Below, one piece after another: positions 5,970-11,876 of a stretch of DNA of 11,876 nt. Under the pieces are notes generated by a model. It saw only the letters and a program-made list of their open reading frames with translations, made no database searches and was not told where the DNA came from. Position 1 is the first letter of the stretch. Each line of letters starts with the position of its first letter. The position numbers and the translations under genes are program-made. The stretch lies in assembly GCA_018816815.1 (NCBI GenBank), contig JAHIVD010000042.1:1-11876 (forward strand). Reading direction: 5' to 3'. Origin of the DNA: Patescibacteria group bacterium. Lineage in GTDB: Bacteria > Patescibacteriota > Microgenomatia > Daviesbacterales > UBA10151.

Positions 5970-7813
5970 TTATCAGCCGCCCGGGATTTCTCCGCCGGCG
6001 ATGTTGTGATTAAAGGATGTTCTTTTTCAGAAGCTACCACTTTAATCGCTACATGGTTTTGGTCGGCAATAACCAATGCTTCGCCCTTATCGCAGGATAA
6101 AAGAAATTTTTGCTCATACTCACTTAGCTTAAACTCTTCCGATACCTGTTTAATGGTGGTTGTGTCCTGTCTCATCAGAATTCTTAAGGAAGCCTGGGAA
6201 GCAATGGCTTTGCCATACTCCGAAGTTAGAAAATCATTAGCCTGCTGGGAGATTATAGATACTCCGAGGTAATATTTCCTGGCGCGTCTTGACAGTCCTG
6301 AAACAAACCGGGCAGATTCTTCATGAGCAAGAAGCATCCAACCCTCATCTATAACCAAAAGCCTTTTTTGAGGGTTGCTTTTTACCTGGTTGTAGACAAA
6401 GTTGGCTACGACCATCATCATAATCTGTCTTAAGGATTCCGACAAATCCTTAATGTCAAAAATAACCAGCCTGTTATCTAGGGCAATGTTGGTTTGGGAG
6501 TCAAAAACACCCCCCAGGGAGCCTTTAACAAACTTCTCCAGTCTTGTGTAGAGTTTTCTTTGCTTCATTGCCTTTAAGGTCTTATATAAGTCCTTGAGCA
6601 GCGGGTATGCTTGTAGTTTTCTTGGTCTTCCACGCTTGGCTTTTTTCTTTTTCTTGGATGGTTTTGGTTTTTCTTTCATGGAATACCTGAACTGTTTATA
6701 TGTTTGGATAATCGCTTTATCAACGATTGCTTTCTCGTCGGAATTTAAGCCGCTTACCATAAGAGAGATGATTTCGGTTAAATCCTGAATGTGCTCAACA
6801 AGATTTTCTTTGCTTCCGTATGAATTTGTGGTGAAGTCAAAGGGATTTATTTTTTGCTTGCTTCTGGCAGACATTTTTATATAGGTTCCGTCAACAGATT
6901 CGGATAATTGTTTATACTCGCGTTCGGGATCAATCACAATCACCTTTGTGCCCTGCATAAGCTGGCGGAGTATCTCCACCTTCGCGCTGTATGACTTGCC
7001 CGACCCCGACTGGGCAAAAGTAATGCTGTTTGAATTGTTTAAGGAAAACCTGTCAATAATAACCAGGGAATTGTTTGATTTATTTATTCCGTAGAGTATG
7101 CCTGATTCTTGGACAAGTTCCGATGAAGTGAATGGAAATGTTAGGGCGGTGGATGAAGAATCAAGGTTTCTTTTTTGGGATAAAAGGTTTTCCGCTCTGG
7201 GGAGAACGGATTGCAAACCTTCAAGTTGCTGGAAAACGGCAGTTTTGGTGTAAAAGAGCTTGGTTGATAACAGCGTTTCCAAAAGGGTTGTTATTTTATT
7301 AAGTTCAACCAATGAATCGGCGGTAACGGTTATATAAATGGATACCTGGAACAGTTTCTCCTGCCCTCTTTGAATTTTATTTTTAAGCTCTATCGCGGAT
7401 TCCAGCGGGTCTGAAATTTCAGAACCGATTATCTTGCCTGCCTGCTGCATTGATCTTTTGGTTGATTCAAGCTCGGTAATCTTCCTGTTTAGTTTAGGGA
7501 GTGCGAATACCGGGTTTATCTGTTCAATGTGGTAGGAGATATCAACGTCATGGTTAAAATTTATAAGCATATTTAACCATCCTGTTGAGGCCACATACGG
7601 GTATCCGGAGATAAAAAGTGTTCGAACAAATTTATTCCCCATAATTAAATAATTTGTCTTCTCTTCCAGTCCGGAGTATGAAATAAGATCAACCTGATCC
7701 TGGTTGCCGAAATGGTACTGCAAAGCCTGTTTTTTCTGCTTTTTCCTTTTAGCTCTTGCCTTGAGCGATTCAGTTAAATTAAACAGCATGGCTTCCTTTG
7801 CTCTCGGTTTCAA
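5966..7813 (-). CDS. virB4: VirB4/TraC-like conjugation ATPase (ATPase half of a split VirB4)
   Basis: This 615-residue protein contains the VirB4 middle region (about 30-225) and the RecA-like motor. Walker A is AQSGSGKS (K273), Walker B LLVIDEGW (D489, E490) and a Gln-containing motif SIISQQAND follows. VirB4 powers pilus assembly and substrate transfer at the membrane. The usual N-terminal ~200 residues are a separate upstream gene (TraC-like, 7779-8402) that overlaps it. A Lys-rich insert (about 384-400, KKAKRGRPRK) contains an AT-hook-like RGRP core and may bind DNA. Start: TTG 7813 has GAGGA 5 nt upstream. ATG 7789 with AAAGGA at short spacing is the alternative, giving 607 residues. 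The 3' end overlaps the M23 gene by ATGA. Confidence 0.92.
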   Translation of the reverse strand: MKPRAKEAMLFNLTESLKARAKRKKQKKQALQYHFGNQDQVDLISYSGLEEKTNYLIMGNKFVRTLFISGYPYVASTGWLNMLINFNHDVDISYHIEQINPVFALPKLNRKITELESTKRSMQQAGKIIGSEISDPLESAIELKNKIQRGQEKLFQVSIYITVTADSLVELNKITTLLETLLSTKLFYTKTAVFQQLEGLQSVLPRAENLLSQKRNLDSSSTALTFPFTSSELVQESGILYGINKSNNSLVIIDRFSLNNSNSITFAQSGSGKSYSAKVEILRQLMQGTKVIVIDPEREYKQLSESVDGTYIKMSARSKQKINPFDFTTNSYGSKENLVEHIQDLTEIISLMVSGLNSDEKAIVDKAIIQTYKQFRYSMKEKPKPSKKKKKAKRGRPRKLQAYPLLKDLYKTLKAMKQRKLYTRLEKFVKGSLGGVFDSQTNIALDNRLVIFDIKDLSESLRQIMMMVVANFVYNQVKSNPQKRLLVIDEGWMLLAHEESARFVSGLSRRARKYYLGVSIISQQANDFLTSEYGKAIASQASLRILMRQDTTTIKQVSEEFKLSEYEQKFLLSCDKGEALVIADQNHVAIKVVASEKEHPLITTSPAEKSRAADK

Positions 7814-8402
7814 ATGATTCCTCTTTTAAGAACTGGGTCTTAATTTTGTCCGGATTGTAGAAATGATAGAAAAGCTCAAGGATTTTTAAAGAATTCAGTT
7901 CCCTTGTTTTCATGCCTAATTTTTCCAGTCCTTTGGAAATAATATCTATGGAAAGCTGCATCTGTTCCTTTATCAGGCTGAAATCATGCTCATGGTCCTG
8001 CGGCTCATAAGGGATGACCACATAAAATCTTCTTGAAAGGATCTTATTGCCTGAAACCAGGTTTTTAATAAACCCGCAATAACTTTCAACCTGTCTTTTA
8101 TAGACTTTCTCTGTTTCTTTAGGCTGGCTTTTGGCAAACTCCTCTAAATACCTGTCAATATCCACTTCCCGGATGCGTATAAGTATCTGCAGGGAGCTGG
8201 GAAGAGAGTTTAAGAAGTTCTGGAAGTTATCGATCAGCGCATCCTGCTCATCTTCGCTTTTTAGCTCAAAGTTAATGGCTGAAGTCTCAAGGATTGCACG
8301 ATACTTATTTCCGGGAAGAACTAATATTCCGTCTCTGACTTCTTTAATCCTTATTTGTCTTCTTGAGGATACTTTAGCTTTCGATTTTTGAAACAGTTGC
8401 AT
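7779..8402 (-). CDS. TraC-like N-terminal domain protein of a split VirB4
   Basis: The 207-residue protein matches the N-terminal module of conjugative TraC/VirB4 ATPases: a beta-rich start (about 12-40, RIKEVRDGILVLPGNKYRAI) then INFELKSEDEQDALIDNFQNFLNSL, the module's typical core. It has no Walker motifs. I moved the start to ATG 8402, because GGAGG lies 7 nt before it (rc of about 8405-8414). Starting at 8423 would place the site inside the gene and give a 50-nt overlap with prgI. The chosen start still overlaps the prgI stop by 29 nt, and the 3' end overlaps virB4 by 35 nt. Separation of this module from the ATPase is common in minimal monoderm T4SS loci. It probably interacts with the ATPase and PrgI at the membrane. 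Confidence 0.86.
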   Translation of the reverse strand: MQLFQKSKAKVSSRRQIRIKEVRDGILVLPGNKYRAILETSAINFELKSEDEQDALIDNFQNFLNSLPSSLQILIRIREVDIDRYLEEFAKSQPKETEKVYKRQVESYCGFIKNLVSGNKILSRRFYVVIPYEPQDHEHDFSLIKEQMQLSIDIISKGLEKLGMKTRELNSLKILELFYHFYNPDKIKTQFLKEESFETESKGSHAV

Positions 8403-8883
8403 CAAAGCCTCCTTTCCTGTCAAATTTAAAACTTAATCTTGAGTGGAGATTAGCCGGCGCTGCCTGCATTTTAATAAAGTCGGCAAATGATAGGTTTTTA
8501 TGCTTGGCTTTCTTAAGATTGAGAGCTTTTGTTCTAGTATGTTTTTTAGTTTCAAGAACAAAGATTATCTCTTCGCGGGCGAAGAGATCGTTTTTATTAA
8601 AAAGATAGTACCTTGGCCGGAAATAATATGAAGAAAGAAGAAATATCCAGCTTAGCATCACCCGTCCTTTAATCCTCATGCAAAGGATTAAACAAATAAA
8701 CGTTGCAACTGCCATCAGGGGAACTTTATATAAAGTAAAATGCAGTCTTTCAGGAAGTGCAGCATAGATAAACGTATCTATAAAAAGGGACGCGATTAAA
8801 AGCAGTATCTGGGTAAAGTTTAAGTTTCCCGCTATCTTATCTTCAACAGTTGTAATTTGAGCCGGAATGACGGTTGTCCTCAT
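8374..8883 (-). CDS. prgI: PrgI-family T4SS inner-membrane protein (VirB3-like)
   Basis: This 169-residue protein begins with the PrgI-family leader TTVIPAQITTVEDKIAGNLN, then hydrophobic helices at about 26-45, 50-68 and 74-86. A basic, aromatic cytoplasmic tail (SYYFRPRYYLFNKND, then Lys-rich) follows. PrgI/VirB3 proteins are small inner-membrane subunits that associate with VirB4. In this locus it directly precedes the VirB4 halves, as usual. Its ATG overlaps the VirB6-like stop (ATGA at 8880-8883). Its 3' end overlaps the TraC-like start. At 169 residues it is longer than the smallest members of the family because of its C-terminal tail. Confidence 0.85.
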   Translation of the reverse strand: MRTTVIPAQITTVEDKIAGNLNFTQILLLIASLFIDTFIYAALPERLHFTLYKVPLMAVATFICLILCMRIKGRVMLSWIFLLSSYYFRPRYYLFNKNDLFAREEIIFVLETKKHTRTKALNLKKAKHKNLSFADFIKMQAAPANLHSRLSFKFDRKGGFDATVSKIES

Positions 8884-10172
8884 GCTGCTACAGCCTTCCT
8901 TGGTGTAGTTTTAGGACTATCCATTTTATTTGCCATTGAAGCTTCTTTTGAAGATGATGAAATAACATTCATAATCTGGCCTCCTATTTTTCTAACCACA
9001 CCGCGTCCGGTGTTATAGAAAACAAGCTGCATCATAATTGACGGAGTCTTGAGAAGGGTAAACAGCAGTCCGATCCCTACAAGAATTGATATAAGCGAGT
9101 TTGCGCCGGATGATCCGGGTATGGTCAGGAAAGATGAGGCAAGCTGAATAATAACTACATGGACAAAGACAGTATAGACTACTGTTATATAAGATTTAAC
9201 TGAAACTTCTGCAAAATCTGCAAATTTGGGAACAGCCCAGAGAAGAAAGATCAGAGGAGACATAACAGCACCCAGGGCAACAGCGATGAGTCTTGTTACA
9301 TAAAATAAAAGAAGAACTATTGAAACAATCACAAATAAAATCATAAAAATAAATATGATTAGTGGCGTTGCGCCTGTAACGATTGAAGCCGGAGTAAAAG
9401 CATTTTGTATCCAGGCGCTGTTTAAACCTCCTGTTGCATTAAGTACTGCCGTAACTAAGGTGTTGCATGATAAAACAATCCAGTCGCAAAGGAATATGGA
9501 CATGTTTGCGCCGAGAAAGGCAAGACCCACTCTCGGAAGTAAATGCTTAAACTCAATTTCTTCAAATCCGAATGTTGAAGCGCTCATGAAATGAAATCCT
9601 AAAAGAGCAATCATTAAAGCAAAAAGGGAATCGGTAATTCCCACCATGACCAGCCAAAAGTTAAAAATAACCGAGTTGGTAAGGATAGACGGAGTTGTGG
9701 TCAGAAAAGTGATAATCCCATCCGTCAGAGGTTCTGTGGCGGACTGTACTATATTCTGCAGGAATCCTGCTACGGCATCTAAAAGTACCTGAGTTAAGCC
9801 GCCTGAAGGTTCTACAGGCTGAATTGGCGCAAGATTCAGCTGGGCAGATGATGTTTCCTGACTGGGCGTATCAAAAGCTCCCTGAAGCACCGATGAAAAA
9901 ACCGAAGCGGCAATTATAATTACCAATCCTATTAGGGCATTTCTGACAGTTTTCTTTGCGTGTTCCAGGGCATCCGGTTTTCCTGTTGAGGTGATATACA
10001 CATAGCCTCCTCTCACCAGAAAAAAGGTGGCAGCAGCGGTTGCAAAAATTAACAAGGTATTTAGGGTTTGGTTGGTAAAGGCTGTTATTTCAGAATTTGT
10101 TGTAGCCGCAAAAGATAATGCGGGATTTAAGAGTAAGCAAAGTACTGCTATAGAAGCTGACAAAAACTTCAT
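8880..10172 (-). CDS. VirB6/TrbL-like T4SS channel protein with an N-terminal pilin-like module
   Basis: The 430-residue protein starts with a signal peptide (about 1-22, ends FAA). A pilin-like module follows (about 30-110), with TFFLVRGGYVYITSTGKPDA, a charged turn and a second hydrophobic helix (about 85-103). The rest (about 125-405) holds at least five long hydrophobic segments typical of VirB6/TrbL, the polytopic inner-membrane channel protein. The tail is soluble, Ser/Lys-rich and ends PRKAVAA. The N-terminal module is clearly paralogous to the separate pilin gene upstream, sharing nucleotide stretches as well. It follows the pilin by 20 nt and overlaps prgI by ATGA. No good Shine-Dalgarno precedes ATG 10172. 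The family call rests on topology and context more than on single residues. Confidence 0.8.
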   Translation of the reverse strand: MKFLSASIAVLCLLLNPALSFAATTNSEITAFTNQTLNTLLIFATAAATFFLVRGGYVYITSTGKPDALEHAKKTVRNALIGLVIIIAASVFSSVLQGAFDTPSQETSSAQLNLAPIQPVEPSGGLTQVLLDAVAGFLQNIVQSATEPLTDGIITFLTTTPSILTNSVIFNFWLVMVGITDSLFALMIALLGFHFMSASTFGFEEIEFKHLLPRVGLAFLGANMSIFLCDWIVLSCNTLVTAVLNATGGLNSAWIQNAFTPASIVTGATPLIIFIFMILFVIVSIVLLLFYVTRLIAVALGAVMSPLIFLLWAVPKFADFAEVSVKSYITVVYTVFVHVVIIQLASSFLTIPGSSGANSLISILVGIGLLFTLLKTPSIMMQLVFYNTGRGVVRKIGGQIMNVISSSSKEASMANKMDSPKTTPRKAVAA

Positions 10173-10307
10173 GTTTAATTTTTGGGCAGGCTTTAAGGAG
10201 CAGTGCCGAAGGCAGAAGTAGCAACCTGGGTGATAATGTTTGAAAGAACATATGCTCCTAGAACTATTGCCAGACCGATTGCCGAATACATGACAGTTTT
10301 CTTTGCG
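9944..10307 (-). repeat. 17-nt exact repeat linking the pilin gene and the VirB6 N-terminal module
   Basis: The 17-nt plus-strand string TGACAGTTTTCTTTGCG is present at 9944-9960 and 10291-10307. Both copies encode the AKKTV part of the pilin fold, and the flanking sequence is also similar. This is the residue of a duplication of the pilin module that left one copy fused to VirB6. Confidence 0.6.
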
Positions 10308-10525
10308 CCGTCCAGCGCTTCCGGGTTACCTGATGAGGTCATATATCTAAACCCTCCCCAGACTAAAAATGCCGTAGCAACCAGGCCTGCCAGAGTAACA
10401 AAAATCTGGATAATGTTTTGAATAAAACTTTGGACTTTGGAAACATCGGCAGATTGGGCAAATACAGGAGAAGCGATAATCAGGGCGGTTATTAATAATG
10501 AAGATGTTAATATTACTTTTTTCAT
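10193..10525 (-). CDS. TrbC/VirB2-like pilin precursor
   Basis: The 110-residue protein has a classical signal peptide (MKKVILTSSLLITALIIASPVFAQS, cleavage likely after AFA-type residues near 23). Two hydrophobic helices follow (about 38-58 and 80-98), flanking a short polar loop (MTSSGNPEALDGAKK). This is the layout of VirB2/TrbC major pilins, which polymerise into the conjugative pilus or surface tip. It heads the operon, and transcription should start at the promoter at 10588-10617. A weak AAGG precedes ATG 10525. The C-terminus is TSAFGTAP. Its middle matches the N-terminus of the next gene (FLVWGGFRYMTSSGNPEAL against FLVRGGYVYITSTGKPDAL). Confidence 0.85.
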   Translation of the reverse strand: MKKVILTSSLLITALIIASPVFAQSADVSKVQSFIQNIIQIFVTLAGLVATAFLVWGGFRYMTSSGNPEALDGAKKTVMYSAIGLAIVLGAYVLSNIITQVATSAFGTAP

Positions 10526-10587
10526 ACCTTACCCTTTTTCAATTTTGGGCAGTGGCAGGAAAAAACAAATTACCTAACGTACTGCGG

Positions 10588-10617
10588 AATATAGCACAAG
10601 ATATTGTGGTCTGTCAA
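10588..10617 (-). promoter_or_regulatory. T4SS operon promoter with an operator-like dyad in the spacer
   Basis: On the minus strand, TTGACA (10612-10617) and TATATT (10588-10593, 5 of 6 matches) are separated by 18 nt. The spacer contains a dyad, AGCACAAGATATTGTGGT on the plus strand (10593-10610), with perfect arms CACAA/TTGTG and near-matching flanks. Repressor binding there would block RNA polymerase. It drives the pilin gene about 60 nt downstream and probably the whole operon. Confidence 0.55.
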
Positions 10618-10651
10618 ACTTGACTTGTACGCTGTCCGGGAACTGGTTTCA

Positions 10652-11480
10652 AAACTATAGTTATGGTTGGGTAATCCGGCTTTGGGATTTCAGATTTTTC
10701 TTTTAAGGAATGAGTTTTCTAATACAGATAACTACAAATGCCAGATTTAAGAAGGCTGTAAATGATATTAAGCTGTAGTCAAACCTAAACCTTAATCTTC
10801 TGAATGATTTTGTCCAGGCATTGGTTCTCTCAACCACAAATCTTTTAGGGTTACTCTTTTGGCCTTTCTGTTTAAGTTGGTCTTTTGCAGCCAGGAGCAC
10901 TTTCTCCTGCCGGTTCATGGGTAACTCCCTTTGTGGAATATCTGAGGCAATACCAATACTTTTAAGAAAGGATCTGATCTTTTGATCATCATAACCTTTA
11001 TCAGCCAGCAGCAATTCAATTAACTTAAGTATTCTTGCAGGAACCCTTTGGATGGTTGGGATTGCCAGTGGCCCATCATGGGCAGACCCAATATCAACCA
11101 GTTTTGATATGGGTATACCAATTTCGTCAACTACTACAGATACTTTTGTACCTATCTTGTGGTGTTTACCTGAGTAACTGGTGATATCCTTGAAAGCAAA
11201 GATGGGAATGAGTGTTCCATCAACACTGGAGGTTTTCAGCATTAACTTTCCTTCCTTTAAAAGAAGCTCAAGGATATGTGCCCATAAATCTTCAAAACCA
11301 TGGTGTTTTTGCCAATACCTTAATCTTCTCCAGTGTGTTACACCTGACGGGTAATCTTTGTTATCCAGGTCTCTCCATCTTGAGCCTGACCTTAAAACCT
11401 TAAGTATTCCAGGAAGTAATTCCAGGTTTGTGTAAGCCGGTCTGCCTGTTTGAGCTTTGTTACATTAACACTTTAGTTAT
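10652..11480 (-). mobile_element. Degraded IS5-family insertion sequence
   Basis: The element is defined by the IS5-type transposase remnant (10703-11464). Possible end sequences are the near-repeat ACTATAGTTATGG (10654-10666) and ACTTTAGTTATTG (11470-11482). Because the left one contains the palindrome AACTATAGTT, they can be read as direct or inverted repeats. True terminal inverted repeats and target duplications are not certain. The remnant is about 830 bp and sits just upstream of the T4SS promoter, reading in the same direction. Confidence 0.4.
10703..11464 (-). pseudogene. IS5-family DDE transposase, missing its N-terminus
   Basis: From the ATG at 11242 the product is 179 residues and shows the DDE core: SVDGT (D8), LLADKGYDD (D81) and VVERTNAW with FRRLRFRFD (E138). 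The same frame stays open upstream for 74 more codons with clear IS5-type sequence, including NKAQTGRPAYTNLELLPGIL and RSGSRWRDL. It then hits a TAA (11465-11467) with no ATG, GTG or TTG start. A normal protein has about 30 more N-terminal residues, which are absent in all frames just upstream. The 5' end is therefore deleted or disrupted, and transposition is unlikely. A short product from 11242 would keep the catalytic residues but lack the N-terminal DNA-binding part. Confidence 0.82.
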
Positions 11481-11555
11481 TGCAACACAGAGTTTAATTT
11501 AGCCAGAAATGCCTTTACTTTCTGTGAGGTGTAGAGGTAGCGCTCACTGGATTTC

Positions 11556-11876
11556 CTACTGGATCTCCGACCATTTTTCCATGGTATCGGCAAACAAATT
11601 TCTTAAAATAATCAGATATTTTGGCTGATGAATAATCTGTTCTGCAGGTTGACTGTTGTTAGCCAGTTTCCGGCAGAATTCAATGGGTTTGGATGAATCC
11701 AGGCTAATCAAGCTGCCGTTTACAACCAGCTGCCCGGCAGGAACAGATGAGCTGCTGCAGGTGGTGATGGCAATAGGATTGGCTGAGGCATTTGTAGCAG
11801 TGTAGATTTTACCTGAAGAGATAATGACCGCATCCACTTGAGTGACTGATTTATCAATTAAGACATTTCCTCCTAC
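11556..11876 (-). CDS. C-terminal end of a large extracellular/surface protein (partial)
   Basis: The frame is open to the right edge: codons before GTG 11835 continue upstream as VGGNVLIDKSVTQ, so the 5' end is missing. The 107 visible residues include DAVIISSGKIYTATN and GQLVVNGSLIS. That is a glycine- and beta-strand-rich pattern I associate with long extracellular proteins in CPR genomes (compare GNIYID...VTQID motifs). Two cysteines (TTCSSS, EFCRK) are present. It ends in a hydrophobic stretch (YLIILRNLF) and EKWSEIQ. The protein probably faces outside. Its function is unknown and the family identification is from memory. It is on the same strand as the IS remnant and T4SS genes. Confidence 0.55.
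   Translation of the reverse strand, partial: VGGNVLIDKSVTQVDAVIISSGKIYTATNASANPIAITTCSSSSVPAGQLVVNGSLISLDSSKPIEFCRKLANNSQPAEQIIHQPKYLIILRNLFADTMEKWSEIQ

Noticed and set aside
5966..10172. UGA-recoded genetic code as in Gracilibacteria/Absconditabacteria
   Set aside because: TGA works as a stop in the ATGA overlaps and protein ends fall where families predict, so code 11 fits.
11459..11567. Continuation of the transposase N-terminus in another frame
   Set aside because: I read all three minus-strand frames upstream of 11465. One open frame there ends ...LNSVLQ but has no IS5-type sequence, so no simple frameshift restores the N-terminus.

Overview
The window most resembles a Candidate Phyla Radiation / Patescibacteria genome, possibly Microgenomates-like. 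This is inferred from gene content and gene style only. It is AT-rich and uses the standard bacterial code: TGA stops occur in ATGA overlaps, so there is no UGA recoding. It carries a stripped-down, monoderm-style type IV secretion locus with no VirB7-VirB10 outer-membrane parts. Its right end encodes the tail of a surface-protein type that I associate with CPR genomes.

Left part (1-1699). Positions 1-489 hold no convincing long gene. They do contain a consensus-like promoter (111-139), a 16-codon ORF with a perfect Shine-Dalgarno, several hairpins and a terminator-like hairpin (about 461-486). Together these look like a short plus-strand transcript, either a leader or a structured RNA. A minus-strand gene (490-1365) encodes an N-terminally membrane-anchored protein of unknown function. 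The intergenic region 1366-1699 is rich in dyads: two tandem hairpins between direct repeats, and a 12-bp stem with a GAGA loop in front of the next operon.

Central plus-strand operon (1700-4898). An OLD-family ATPase/TOPRIM nuclease is followed 12 bp later by a Cas4/RecB-like PD-(D/E)XK nuclease with a four-cysteine cluster motif. An 11-nt overlap then leads into a membrane-anchored protein with an FG-GAP/calcium-loop-like motif. An OLD nuclease paired with a second nuclease is the best candidate here for a mobile-element defence or DNA-processing system. It resembles Gabija (OLD plus UvrD helicase) but has a different partner. This operon is AT-richer than the region to its right. A 162-bp gap holding a possible gene remnant separates the two halves.

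Right part (5061-10600, all minus strand). A compact conjugation-type operon is read right to left: TrbC/VirB2-like pilin, VirB6/TrbL-like channel protein with its own N-terminal pilin-like module, PrgI (VirB3-like), TraC-like N-terminal half of VirB4, VirB4 ATPase, M23 (LytM) peptidase and a TM2-domain protein. Several junctions are ATGA or longer overlaps. A strong promoter with a dyad in its spacer sits before the pilin. The pilin and VirB6 would form pilus and channel, PrgI and the split VirB4 the ATPase/scaffold, and M23 would open peptidoglycan. No coupling protein (VirD4), relaxase or integrase is present, so mobility cannot be judged.

Right edge (10650-11876). A 5'-truncated IS5-family transposase lies upstream of the T4SS promoter. 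It is followed by the C-terminal end of a large extracellular protein that runs off the window.
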